A DNA stretch of 64,000 nt from Muscardinus avellanarius (Eukaryota; Chordata; Mammalia; Rodentia; Gliridae), in the NCBI GenBank assembly GCA_963383645.1, contig OY726578.1, positions 24,950,523 to 25,014,522 on the forward strand. The letters are read 5' to 3'. The notes beneath the pieces are model-generated. The model was not told where the DNA came from, made no database searches, and worked only from the letters and a program-made list of their open reading frames with translations. Of the stretch, positions 43,514 through 55,194 are shown piece by piece; position 1 is the stretch's first letter; each line of letters opens with the position of its first letter. Both the position numbers and the translations under genes were made by a program.

Positions 43514-45604
43514 CCAGTGCCTGCCGGCACCTGCCCCTTGACTACAGCTGCTGGGCCAGACCCCGGGGCCCGGGTGGCCCTGCTGGGGCGCCGGCACCCC
43601 CTCGCCCGCTTACTCCTGAGCCAGGAGCCGTTTCCTTCTGTTTGAGGCTTGGGGATGGGGAAGGACAGAGGTCCTGGCTTGGGGACTTCAAAGATGCAGG
43701 CCCAGCAGGCCCGGGATAGAAGTAGGGGGCAGAATCCCACCCTGGACTTCCCAGGCCAACCTCCCGCCTGGGTCCAGTCTTGCTTCCTGGGGAGCCACAG
43801 GAGCTGGTTCTGTCTAGAGACAGGTGGTGGATCAGGAGGCACGGAGGCGGGGAGCGCCTGGGACACCCACACTGCATCATGGGTAGACGCCAGCATCTGC
43901 TCAGCCACGGCCACCTGCCGCCTCCCTGCAGCAGCCCTTGGGCTACGGAGGACTTGGGGGGAGGGCCATGGGGCCGAGTCAGTGGTCACTGGGCCCGCCG
44001 CCATCTTCTATGTACCTCCTTGGAGACCCCCAGCACGACCCCCAGCACCCATGTCACCAGCTTTCATGGGAGCCCCAGGGGTGGGGTATGTCTGGAATGC
44101 ACGCCATCCAGGGCACACCCAGTAACCTATCTGGGCACCTGGCGGGCCTGGACTGAGGCACACACACAGGAGACCCGCTCCCTGACACCAGGCAGAGCAC
44201 TGCCACTGTGAGCAATGCCCTTCACAAAGGGTACCAGTCCGCTCAGGGCTGGCTAGGCTCTGGCTCTGGAACTTTCCTGGGGGTTCTGGGTCCTGCCTGA
44301 TGGGGACCCCCCTATTCCTGCACTCAGGTGAGGATGGGAGGGACCACACTGCAAGGGGCCAAGCCTCCCTGGGTCCCAGGGTGGGCTGGGAGCGAGGGGC
44401 GCTGTGCTGAGCCTCGCTGCAGTAGCATCTGGAATTATCTAGTACCCAGGGCCTCAGCCAAGCCCCTGGTGTCCCTGCCTCTGCACAACCCCAGGGGCCA
44501 GGGTGGGAAGGCTCGCAAGCCACCAGGCCTGGTTCTCGGAGCTGGGCTGATGTACCTGGCCATCCTCAACATCCAGAGAAAGCTGATGTCACCACTGTAG
44601 TAAAGCTTGCCCAAGCCAGCAGCTCCCTGTGCAGTCCTTCCAGGCAGGAACCAAGGCCGGGGACCACAGCGGGTGTGACACAACACGGACAGGGATGGGA
44701 GGGCGCAGGGAAGGCCCAGGGCCGTCCTGGGGACCCCCGCCCCCAGACTGGGGCCCCACAGCCAGCAACGGGCTGGAAGACCGCAGGGGCGTGGGTTCAT
44801 GTGCACCTGTGCAGCTGTGCACAGCTGTTGGACCTGGGAGGGAGCCACACTGTGGGCCAGCCGGAGCCAGGACAGCCGTCAGCTTACTGTGCACACGGGC
44901 GTGCACTGCAGGACGGCAGAGTGAGCCACGCAGGCACAGGCTGGAGGGGGATGTGCCGCGGTGCAGGTGCCTGAGTGCAGGTGTGGCTGATGTCCCCGGC
45001 TGAGCCTCGACACGTGCTGGGCCTGCTCGGATCCCAGGGAGAGCAAGGAGCCCCACTGCCCCTTCTAGGCAACCTCCTTGGGGCCCCGGCTCTGCTCCCT
45101 CCACCACCCCAGAGGACATGCGAGGGCCTTACCCACCCCTGCCAGGGGCCCCTCCTTGCTGCTGTCCTCTAGGCTGGGAGGGAGGAGGACCCCTAGACCC
45201 GAGTCTGTGCGTCTTTGCTGCAGATCGGGGACAAGTAAGTGTCTGGTTCCCTGGGCAGGTAGACTCGGTGCCACAAAGAATGCCACAGTGGACACACCGG
45301 TTGACTATACGGCTGGCCGGGCAGCTATTATTATGGATCTCCGGGGCTACGGCTTCTTCCCCACTCCCCCAACCCCGCCTGCCCAGGTAGCAGGAGTTGG
45401 TCATAAACAGGAAGGTGCTGGGCAGAGTCCATCGCACCAGCCCTGGCCGAGGCCCATTCTTGAAGACCCAGCTCAGGCCAGGCTGAGAACCATCCCAGCC
45501 TGGGCAGGCAGGCCTACGAGCCCCAGCTGCCCTGGATGGAAGTAGCTCTCAGCTCCTGCGGCCTCTGGAGGAGCGGGGGACGGCAGGGTGAGTGGGAGCC
45601 GGCC
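43514..45604. other. Intergenic stretch between convergent P2RX6 and SLC7A4
   Basis: About 2.1 kb of GC-rich, SINE-free sequence, unusual for this window. It probably holds both 3' UTRs. I see no conserved coding sequence; the ORFs here lack recognisable family signatures. Confidence 0.4.
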
Positions 45605-48274
45605 TCAAGGGCTGGCTGGCGGCTCCGTGCCCACAGGCTCCTGGGCCGGCGCCTGGCTAGCGGGCTGTGCGGGCTGCACCGTCTCGTCCAGGCTGCCACG
45701 GGGGAATAACACGTAGCCAGAGGTGGCCAGTGCTGGTGGCTCCCGCTCTTCCTCCTTGCTGTGCCTGATGCCGTAGCCAAAATACACTGCGAGTCCTGAG
45801 AGGGGGGGAGGGGACACGAGCTGAGGGGGCCCAGCCCGCCTGCCCTCCCTGCCCTCCCCTGCAGCACACCTGGGGCCCAGCCCGCCTGCCCTCCCTGCCC
45901 TCCCCTGCAGCACACCTGGGGCCCAGCCCGCCTGCCCTCCCTGCCCTCCCCTGCAGCACACCTGGGGCCCAGCCCGCCTGCCCTCCCTGCCCTCCCCTGC
46001 AGCACACCTGGGGCCCAGCCCGCCTGCCCTCCCTGTCCTCCCCTGCAGCACACCTGAGGCCTAGCCCGCCTGCCCTCCCTGCCCTCCCCCTGCAGCACAC
46101 CTGGGGCCCAGCCCGCCTGCCCTCCCTGTCCTCCCCTGCAGCACACCTGAGGCCTAGCCCGCCTGCCCTCCCTGTCCTCCCCTGCAGCACACCTGGGGCC
46201 CAGCCCGCCTGCCCTCCCTGTCCTCCCCTGCAGCACACCTGGGGCCCAGCCCGCCTGCCCTCCCTGCCCTCCCCCTGCAGCACACCTGGGGCCCAGCCCG
46301 CCTGCCCTCCCTGCCCTCCCCTGCAGCACACCTGGGGCCCAGCCCGCCTGCCCTCCCTGCCCTCCCCTGCAGCACACCTGGGGCCCAGCCCGCCTGCCCT
46401 CCCTGCCCTCCCCTGCAGCACACCTGGGGCCCAGCCCGCTTGCCCTCCCTGTCCTCCCCTGCAGCACACCTGAGGCCTAGCCCGCCTGCCCTCCCTGCCC
46501 TCCCCCTGCAGCACACCTGGGGCCCAGCCCACCTGCCCTCCCTGTCCTCCCCTGCAGCACACCTGAGGCCTAGCCCGCCTGCCCTCCCTGCCCTCCCCTG
46601 CAGCACACCTGGGGCCCAGCCCGCCTGCCCTCCCTGCCCTCCCCTGCAGCACACCTGGGGCCCAGCCCGCCTGCCCTCCCTGCCCTCCCCCTGCAGCACA
46701 CCTGGGGCCCAGCCCGCCTGCCCTCCCTGCCCTCCCCCTGCAGCACACCTGGGGCCCAGCCCGCCTGCCCTCCCTGCCCTCCCCCTGCAGCACACCTGGG
46801 GCCCAGCCCGCCTGCCCTCCCTGCCCTCCCCCTGCAGCACACCTGGGGCCCAGCCCGCCTGCCCTCCCTGCCCTCCCCCTGCAGCACACCTGGGGCCCAG
46901 CTGGGCCTCACTCACCGGCCAGCAGCCAGATGGAGAAGCGCACCCAGGTGAGGTAGCTCAGCTTCAGCATGAGGCAGACGTTGAGCAGGATGCTGAGGGC
47001 TGGGGTCAGGGGCACCAGGGGCATCTGAGGGCACAAGGCGGGGCGGAGCTGCAAGGGAGGCCTGCCAGCCCGGGCCTGGTCTTGTGAGCATTCACAGAGC
47101 CTCTGCCGTGTCACATCTGAACACACGTGCTCCCTCGCCAAGCACGGCACAGGGCCGAACGCATGGACCGGCAGGAGAGGAGGGGTCAGGGGGAGCAGCT
47201 AGGCCGAGCCACGGCTGGGGGAGGCTACCTGGAAGGTGTCCTGTCGGTGCTCTTGCTGGTGAGCCCCCAGGACCAGGAGGCTGAGCAGAAACACCACGGC
47301 GCTGGTGAGCAGCAGCAAGACATAGCCCCAGCGCGGGAGGTGCAGGGCCGAGTTCCCAAAGACCAGCACGCAGCTCAGGGTGACGGCCGAGATCACCAGG
47401 ATGCCCAGTGCCCACGGCACAGTGGCTCCAGGGCCGCACCTGCCCAGGAAGCCCAGGTAGGGCTTCAGAGCCGGGCGCAGCTGCCCGGGCTCGGACACCG
47501 AGGCCTGCGTGGCACCCACCAGCTGGATGTGGTCTGAGAAGGAGTCGTACTTCTTAGTGGGGCAGGGGCTGGCTGGGCCCGGAGAGCGGGGCAGAGAGGC
47601 TTTCTGGAAGCGCAGCGTGATGATGCTGGTGGCCACGAAGGTGTAGGCCAGGAGCGTGCCAATGGACAGGAACTGGACCAGCGCCTCGAGGTCCAGCAGC
47701 AGCGCCAGGAGGGCCATGAGGACCCCGAACACCAAGATGCCCACCATGGGCACCTGTGTCCGGGGGTGCACGTGGGCAAAGACCTGGAAGAAGAGCCCGT
47801 CGGCGGCCATGGCGTAGACAATGCGCGGCAGCGAGAAGAGGTTGCTGAGCAGGACGGTGTTCATGGCTGCAGCGGAGGGGAGGCCCTGGTCAGCACGGGG
47901 GAGCCACCGGAGGGGAGGCCCTGGTCAGCACGGGGGAGCCACCGGCCGCTGCTGGGGGCTGGGGCAGGCGTGGCTCCTTGGAGACACCGGGCGAATCTGT
48001 CTGACTTTCAGAGTGCTGTGAGCGTGTATGGGGTTGCAGATTGTCACCCCGCCTCAGGATGGGCCCCTCCATTTAGTCACAAGGCTATTGGAGAATGCAG
48101 AGAGCAGAGTCCTGCTGCCCAGGAAAGGCCCCAGAGGCCTGTGCCCAGAGCCTGTGGCTATTTCAGTTCTGGCAAGGGGCCTCTCCAACAAGCCCAGAGG
48201 AGCGTCTCCCCACCAGTACCTTCCTCGGCCTGTTATGCACCTGGTAAAACAGAGGCCTGGAGGCAGGTGTGTTT

Positions 48275-48318
<44 letters not shown>

Positions 48319-49788
48319 TGGCACTGAGGATTGAGCCCAGGGGCATTCTACCTCTGAGCTACACTGCCAGTCCTATTTTATTTTTATTTTATTTCATTTT
48401 ATTTTTTATGGTGCTAGGGATCGAACCCAGAGGCATTTTACCTCTAAGCTATACCCCCAGGCCGATTTTATTTCTTATTTTGAAACAGGGTCTCACTAAG
48501 TTGCAGAAGGCCTCACAAAGTTACAGAGGGGCTCACTAAGTAGCAGAGGCTGGCTATGAACCTGTGATCCTCCTGTCTCAGCCTCCCAAGTACTACAAGT
48601 GTGCACCACCACGCCATACTAGGAGGCTCTTCTCCCTTTCTTTCTTTCTTTCCTTCTTTCTTTTTCTTTTGCAGAACCGAAGATTGAACATTCTATCTGG
48701 GATTACAAGAGCGCACCCCCCATGCCCAGCTAGGGAGGTGCTTTTTCTAAGAGGTTCAAGGCAGGGCTCAGAGCAGGCCTCCCATGCTGTCCGTAAAGCC
48801 CCTTACCGCAGATGGAACCGGCTGCCACAAGGAAGCCAGCCCAGCTGTAGCCCCGCCGGTAGAAGGCGTCCGCGAGTGCCGAGTCGGGGTCCAGGCTGTG
48901 CCAGGGCACCATGAGAGTCAGCACGGTGGAGACGAGGATGTAGGCACCAGCTGCTAGCCCCAGCGAGATCGCGATGGCCATGGGCACGGCCCGCTGCGGG
49001 TTCCGGGCTTCCTCACTGGAGGCGGCGATGACGTCAAAGCCCACAAAGGCGTAGAAGCAGGTGGCGGTGCCCGCCATGATGCCCGAGAAGCCATACGGAG
49101 CGAAGCCACCCTCCTCGGTGCTCCAGTTGTGGGGGCGGGCCAGGACGAAGCCCAGGATGATGATGAAGAGGATGACCATCAGGCTGATGGCCGAGAAAGT
49201 GTGGTTGAGCCAGGAGGAGACCCGGGCTCCGCAGGACACAAAGGCCGAAGCCAGGAGCAGGATGCCAGCAGCCAGGAAGTCCGGGTACCGGGCCAGGAAA
49301 GGCACCTGCCAGGCGCCCACGTGGGACTCGGTGAAGTTGCGAATGCGGTGGCTGAAGATGGCATCCAGGGAGCCGCTCCAGGCGCGGGCCACCGCGGCGC
49401 CCCCGATGAGGTATTCCAGGAGCACATTCCAGCCGATGAGGAAGGCCCACAGCTCGCCCATGGACACGTAGGTGAAGAGGTAGGCGGAGCCTGTGCGGGG
49501 CACCCGTGCTCCGAATTCCGCGTAGCAGAGGGCTGCCAGCAGGGAGGCCACGGCAGCCAGGGCGAAGGACAGCAGCACGGCGGGGCCGGCCATGTCCTTG
49601 GCCACGGTGCCCGTGAGCACGTAGAGGCCAGAGCCCACCATGCCCCCCACACCCAGCAGGGTGAGGTCCAGCGTGGACAGGCAGCGCCGCAGTGCCGTCT
49701 CCATGCCTGACTCCTCCAGCGGCTTCAGCCGATTCAGCTTCTGGCAGAAGCGTGCCAGGCTGGCGGCGCTGGGCAGTCCCAAGACCAT
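45605..49788 (-). CDS. SLC7A4: SLC7A4, cationic amino acid transporter-like protein (4 coding exons, 639 aa)
   Basis: Polytopic membrane protein of the APC superfamily, CAT subgroup; transport activity of SLC7A4 remains unproven (family knowledge). Coding exons on the minus strand: 48807-49788, 47229-47866, 46916-47024, 45605-45795, all GT/AG; total 639 codons against 635 in human. Near the N-terminus, LTLLGVGGMVGSGLYVLTG is the conserved first-helix motif of the family, followed by many hydrophobic helices. The ATG has a near-ideal context (GCCGCCACCATGG) and lies 8 nt after a CTCCTTTCAG acceptor, so a non-coding leader exon lies upstream in the CpG-rich region. The last intron (45796-46915) is almost all minisatellite. 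P2RX6 converges on it, tail to tail. Confidence 0.96.
45826..46907. repeat. 46-bp minisatellite filling SLC7A4 last intron
   Basis: About 23 head-to-tail units of 46-47 bp. Each contains CCCTCCCTGCCCTCCCC and CTGCAGCACACCTG on the plus strand. The array starts about 30 bp from the exon 4 acceptor and ends about 9 bp from the exon 3 donor, so it is essentially the whole intron. In the transcribed (minus) sense most units read GGGGAGGGCAGGGAGGG, four G-runs with 1-2 nt loops, a canonical G-quadruplex motif. About six units have a T (TGTCCT) that breaks one run; four of them also carry GAGGCCTA. Confidence 0.95.
48265..48735 (-). repeat. (TTTC)n and reverse SINEs in SLC7A4 intron 1
   Basis: TTTC repeat 48268-48319, right half 48320-48380, reverse dimer 48400-48625, a second TTTC-rich start and a short reverse fragment to 48735. 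Confidence 0.85.
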
Positions 49789-49796
49789 GGTGGCGG

Positions 49797-50450
49797 CTGA
49801 AAGGAGCCAGAGGCCGGGGCTGGGGCCTACGTGGGGAGACAGAGGGCATCAGCGGCCGCAGGCCAGGTCCCCCAGCCTCCAGGCCTCCTGGGCTGCCCGC
49901 CTCCACTGTGGGACCTGCACCTAGGCCTGCTGGAGGGCTGGGCAGGGGTCAGGGTGGACTGGAGGCCACAGGAAGCCTTCTGGACTGTGGCGGGGAGGCG
50001 AAGCCCCACCTGAGGGGCCCTGAGGGCGGGGAGGAGGCAGCCCCAGGAAGACAGAGCTGCCGTGCCAGCACCTCTCCTCCGGCAGGTGAAACCCGAGGCT
50101 TCCCGGGAGTTGGGCCCGCGACGACGGGACCCGGAACAGGGCGGGGCCGAGCGGCCACCTGGCCTCAGAGAGAGGGGTCACTCCACGGCCAGGCCGCCGG
50201 CGCACCTGCCCGCCCAGGCCCAGCCAGCTCCGCCCGCCGAGCCCCGCAACCCACCTGCTGTCGCCGCCGCGCAGCCTCTGCTCCGAGCTCCGCCCGCTCA
50301 GCCGAGGCTGGGTCCGCACTCACCGCCCCTCCCGGATCCGCCCGGGCCGGAGTCACGCCCGGGCCACACCCTCCAGAGGAGCCCAGCGCCAGGTGGTCCT
50401 GATGCTGCGTGCCCCCCCCCGCCGCCCCCAGGCCACATCCGGGTCCCCGC
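49797..50450 (-). promoter_or_regulatory. SLC7A4 5' flank, CpG-rich
   Basis: The acceptor before the ATG (AG at 49797-49798) shows that the leader exon is spliced from upstream. CpG density rises from about 50070 to 50450, and the region runs straight into the 41-bp array. I could not place the transcription start or the leader donor with confidence. Confidence 0.45.
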
Positions 50451-50850
50451 GGGGCGGGCGCAGTGTGCAGGGGAGGAGGACACGCTCCGGCAGGGCGGGC
50501 GCACGGCGCAGGGGAGGAGGACACGCTCCGGCAGGGCGAGCGCACCGTGCAGGGGAGGAGGACACGCTCCGGCAGGGCGGGCGCACCGCGCAGGGGAGGA
50601 GGACACGCTCCGGCAGGGCGGGCGCACCGCGCAGGGGAGGAGGACACGCTCCGGCAGGGCGGGCGCACCGCGCAGGGGAGGAGGACACGCTCCGGCAGGG
50701 CGGGCGCACCGCGCAGGGGAGGAGGACACGCTCCGGCAGGGCGGGCGCACCGTGCAGGGGAGGAGGACACGCTCCGGCAGGGCGGGCGCACCGTGCAGGG
50801 GAGGAGGACACGCTCCGGCAGGGCGGGCGCACGGTGCAGGGGAGGAGGCA
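50451..50850. repeat. 41-bp CpG-rich minisatellite upstream of SLC7A4
   Basis: Between nine and ten tandem units of 41 bp. The core CACGCTCCGG recurs at 50481, 50522, 50563, 50604, 50645, 50686, 50727, 50768 and 50809. Units differ mainly in CACCGCGC, CACCGTGC or CACGGCGC. Nearly every unit carries a GC box (GGGCGGGC) and several CpGs. The array lies about 0.65-1.05 kb upstream of the SLC7A4 ATG, next to its leader region. Confidence 0.95.
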
Positions 50851-51084
50851 CGCGGGCTCTGCATAGCGGCCCCAGGTGAGCCGTGACCGCCCACGACAGG
50901 GCCAGCCTCCCGCGGTGGGGGGCTCTGGGAATCTGCGAAACTCCTGCATGCTGGTGGCTCTGAACCAAGTTCACGCAGCCCCCCCCCCCCCGTGGGGACC
51001 CCAGAGCCCCTCTCAGCCCAGGAGCCCCAGCAAGACCCGGAGGACCCCGGGGACCCGACAGCAACTGCCCACTCAGGGAGCCAC

Positions 51085-51116
51085 CCCAGACACACACACA
51101 CAGACACACACACACA

Positions 51117-51161
<45 letters not shown>
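51085..51161. repeat. (CA)n microsatellite upstream of SLC7A4
   Basis: CA run with interspersed CAGACA at its left side. Confidence 0.95.
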
Positions 51162-51229
51162 CACCTTGGGCGCTGGTTCCCGAGGTCAAGGGGCCTTTCC
51201 CTCTGCTCCTCTTAGGGGCGTGGGGGGCA

Positions 51230-52376
51230 TAATGGGAGGTGAACCCAGGCCCTTCTACCCCTGAGCTACACCCCCAGCCCTGTTTTATTTATCTTTATTT
51301 TTCGTGTGGAACGGGATGGAACCCAGGGGTGGTCTACTTCTCAGCTATATTCCAACCCTATTTTTTATTCTTCATTTTGAAACAGGGTCTCACTAAGTTG
51401 CAGAGGCAGTAGCTGAGGCAGGCCATGAACCTGTGATCCTCCTATCTTAGCCTCCCAAGGACTTGGATTAAGTGTGTACACCACACCCAGCAATATCAGT
51501 CATTCTTAGCAAATGCAGGATCATAAATACTCTTGATAATTTATGATTCTGGGGAGAATCTTTGTCTTAATTTGACAATGAATAGAACAGACAAGGGTAT
51601 TTTATAGGTTGTAACAAAACTGGATGAATTTCTTATCAATTATTTTAAAGGGTATATTTTATAATGCTGGGTGTGGTGGCATATGCCTATAATCCCAGTA
51701 CTTCGGAGGCTTAGATGGGAGGATTGCTAAATTCAAGGCCGGCCTCAGCAATTTAATGACACCCTATTTCAAAATTTAAAAAGGGGGCTTGAAGCCAGGC
51801 TTCAACATTTGGGAGGCTGAAACAGGAGGATCGCAGTTCGCGGCCAGCCTCAGCTACTACTTAGTGAGGCTCTTTGCAACTCAGTGAGACCCTGTTTCAA
51901 AGTAAGTAAGAAATCGAGCTGGGGTGTAGGTTGGAGGTAAAATGTCCCTGGGTTCCATCCCCAGGACCACAAAAAGGGGGTGTTTTGGGTTGTAGAATGT
52001 CTCTGGGTTCAATCGTCAGCACCTCCCCCCCAAAATAAAATAAAATAAAATAAAATAGAGCTGGGAGTGAGGCTAAGAAGCAGAATGTCTCTGGACTCAA
52101 TCTCCAGGACCAAAAAAAAAAAAAAAAAAAAAAAAGCCAGGCATGGTGGTGCACACTGTAATCCCAGTACTTGGGCAGCTGAGACAGGAAGATCGCAGGT
52201 TCAGGGACAGGCTCAGCTATTTAGTAAGGCCCTCTGCAACTTAGTGAGATCATATTTCAAAATAAAGAATAAAAAACAGAAGGCGGGTGCATGCTTGCAA
52301 TCCCAGCATTTGGGAGGCTAAGACAGGCTGGAGGTGTACCTTGGAGGTAGAATGCCCTTGGGTTCAGTCCCCAGTA

Positions 52377-52426
<50 letters not shown>

Positions 52427-52430
52427 AGTC
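51230..52430. repeat. SINE array right of SLC7A4
   Basis: Reverse copies 51230-51490; unique AT-rich 51500-51664; forward left half 51665-51780; forward dimer 51790-51965; two further right halves 51980-52050 and 52060-52112 with an A tract; forward B1-like 52135-52270 and a shortened copy 52280-52378 with (CA)n 52379-52425. Confidence 0.8.
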
Positions 52431-52639
52431 TCTTCTCATAGTAGGCAAGAGAGGAAGGGATGTGTGTTTTGGATGGAGGCCAGCAGCAGAGGACACACAC
52501 TCATCAGACTTGTTTCAGTGGCCACCGGTCACCTAGGTACTGCCCAGAGCCTGAGCTGCCCCAGCTGGGAAATGGGAACAGCAGTAGTGTATCTTCCAAA
52601 GCTTCCTGGAGGGCTTTCGAGGGAACTAGTAGGTGAAAG

Positions 52640-52862
52640 GCTTTTTTTTTTTTTTTTTTTTTTTCAGTACTGAGGATGGAACCCAGGGGCATTCTACCTC
52701 CGAGCTACACCCCCAGCCCTATTTTTTATTCTTTATTTTGAAACAGGGTCTCACTGAGTTGCTGAGGGCCTCACTAAGCAGCTGAGGCTGTCCGCAAACC
52801 GCGATCCTCCCGTTTCAGCCTCCCGAATGCTGGGATGACAAGATGCACCACCGCGCCCGGCC
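52640..52862 (-). repeat. Reverse SINE with T tract
   Basis: Complete reverse dimer with about 22 T at its 3' end. 52863-53200 is unique; nothing recognised. Confidence 0.85.
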
Positions 52863-53206
52863 TGACGAAAGGCATTTCACGAGGTGTTCAATGCTGCGAT
52901 CTAGCCTTCTCGCAAGTAGCAGGAGTCTTGACTCAAAGGCCGAGGAGGTCTGGCTGATTCTGGAGCTACCATCACTTCTGCCTTAGAGGCAGGAAGCCAC
53001 TGCAAGGCTCCGATAGTGTCTGCTGTTCCGTTACCATGGCAGCGAAGTGCTGCTTAACTGGGGTGTGTGCTAAGGCTGTGCTACCAGGCCTCCCGCCATG
53101 ACTCAGGCTGACCACCCTTTAACCACGAGAGACAACAGAGGTGCAGAAAGGCCAAGGGATTCTCCTAGGGCCACACAGTCACCAAGCGGAGTTACCCACC
53201 GAGGTA

Positions 53207-53880
53207 ATGTTGGGGTGCCAAAGATGTTGGGGTGAGTTCTCGGCTCAGGAACTCAGGGTCTGCATGGTCCTTGGTGAACATGACAGAAAATAATTTGAGC
53301 ATGCGCCAGTTAGAGACATGGACAGAGGTTTATTGGGGAAAAGGGGAGGAAATACACATTCAAGAGAGAATGCGGGCCCCTCAAGATGAGGAAAGCATTT
53401 TGGGGAGCTCAGGCTTCTCTTCTTATGGGGGACTTTTGTGAGGGGTGGGCTAGAGAAGGTATGTGAGGATGAGCTCAGTCCGGTAGTCCCGAGGCGCTCC
53501 CTGATGGTCTGTGGTCTGGTCGGCCTTAGGGTGGATGATCTTAGGCTGATTGGAGTCCTCATTAGTTGATTGAAGGATAAGCTGGGATATCCGAAATTAT
53601 AGGTTTTCTCAGAAATATTGTTAACTCTAGGATCTACAGGTTTCCCAAGAATTTATGGGAGAGTCCGGCCTGGGAAAGAGAGCCGGTTTGTGGACTAGAG
53701 GCAGAGGCACTTCAACTCCAGGTTCTTAATCAAAGTTATATTTTTACTTTTCCTTCTTGTCTGTCTCCTTTCTACCTACTTATTTCTTCTATCCTACATC
53801 AGTAAGAAAACTAAAAATCTACTCTAAATAGGAAGCCCTGTGCTGCTATTAAACATCTGATTCTTCTGAGGCCCCTAAGC
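53207..53880 (-). mobile_element. LTR-like element A, minus orientation
   Basis: Contains AGAGGTTTATTGG (a poly(A) hexamer on minus) and shares a layout with 55195-55860: the same GACAGAGGTTTA block, a GGGGC..CTT.GAG stretch and a TTTCCTTCTTGTCTG-like tract with TTATTTCTTCTATC. Likely a diverged LTR of an endogenous retrovirus. Boundaries are approximate. Confidence 0.55.
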
Positions 53881-53894
53881 TGGCCTAGTTCAGG

Positions 53895-55085
53895 GCCAGA
53901 CTGCCAGGAGCCCATTTATTATTTGTTTCCTTTTGGTATTCTACCTCTGAGCTACCCCCACCCCCATTTTTTAAATTTTGAAACAGGGTCCCTCCAAGTT
54001 GCTGAGGCCAGTCTCCAATCTGTGACGCACTCTCCCAAGTCCCAGACTTGCGTCATCACCCAGGGGAGAGGGCGCACGGGCCTGGGCGAGCTTGCTCCAG
54101 CGAGCCCAAAAGCACATGTGCTTCCCTGGCATTTGGGGAGCAGTATTCTGGGACCATGTTACATGGAGGCCTTTTATTCTTTTGCTGTTGGGGATTGAAC
54201 CCATGGGCATTCTACCGCTGAGCTACACCCCAGCCCTTTTTATTTTTTTTGTTTGGAACAGGATATAAGTTATTGAGGCTGGCCTTGAACCTGTGATTCT
54301 CCCATCTCATCCTCCCAAGTACTGGGATTATAGCCTCACTTTTTTTTTCCAGGGCACTGTGTGTTGAGTCCAGGAGTGTTCTGCCTCTGAGCTTGCCGTA
54401 TTACAGGTGCGCGCCGCCACGCCTGTCTTGCATCTGTGCCCTTTGTTAACTTTTGGGGCAGATTCTGCTCAGCTCTGTGTGCCTACCTGCTGAATGTGTA
54501 ACAGATATATTGTCCAAAACTAAGGTGTAGGGCTAACTGGACCTAGACGTGCCTAATGTTTTGCCCTCTCCCAGCCTTCAAGGTTAAAAACATCAACCAA
54601 CTGCCAGGCCCCGAAATGCCAGATCAGAGGAAGAGCACAGGAGGCAGGCTGAACATGGCGGCACCTGCGGGAGGCTGAGACAGGAAGATCGCAGGTTTGA
54701 GGGCAGTCTCAGCAACTTAGTGAGACCCTCGGCAACTTGGCAAGGCCCTCTTTCAAAATAAAAAACAAAATGGAGCCAGGCATGGTGGTGCACGTTTGGA
54801 ATCCCAGCCTTTGGGAGGCTGAGACAGGAGGATCGAGGTTCAAGGCCAGGCTCAGCTACTTAGTGAGGCCCTTTGCAACTCAGTGAGACCCTGTTTCAAA
54901 ATGAAATAATTTTAAAAAATAGGGCTGGGGGTGTAGTTTGGAGGTAGAATGCCCCTGGGTTCCATCCCCAGTACCGCAAAATAAATTAAAAAAAAAATAA
55001 AACAAAATGGTGGTCTGGAGGCGTTGCTTAGAGGTAGAATGCCCCTGGTTTAAATACCCAGTACTCCCCTTCAAAAAAACCCACA
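53895..55085. repeat. SINEs between two LTR-like elements
   Basis: Reverse fragments at about 53930-54010, 54180-54330 and 54340-54430; forward copies 54650-54770, 54778-54985, and an extra right half 55010-55075. 54431-54649 is unique. Confidence 0.75.
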
Positions 55086-55194
55086 AAAATAAAAAAAGCC
55101 AACCATCCAACAGACCAAAACGCAACAGGCATCATGGGGCAACACACACCCCTGTGGAGAGTCCTGAGGAGGCCGGCTGGGAGAGGGAAATTCA

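Noticed and set aside
45657..46889. 410-codon open frame on the minus strand (and other long frames) through the 46-bp array
   Set aside because: The repeat unit has no stop in several frames, so long ORFs are automatic. The stretch is an intron of SLC7A4, and exon 3 read into it meets a stop immediately.
45826..46907. CRISPR-like look of evenly spaced repeats
   Set aside because: Units are contiguous with no variable spacers, and the genome is mammalian; these are minisatellites.
50062..51157. Long ORFs on both strands through the 41-bp array
   Set aside because: Low-complexity translations of a GC-rich tandem repeat with no family signature.
52318..52500. Cysteine/valine-rich ORFs over CA repeats
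   Set aside because: Direct translation of a dinucleotide microsatellite.
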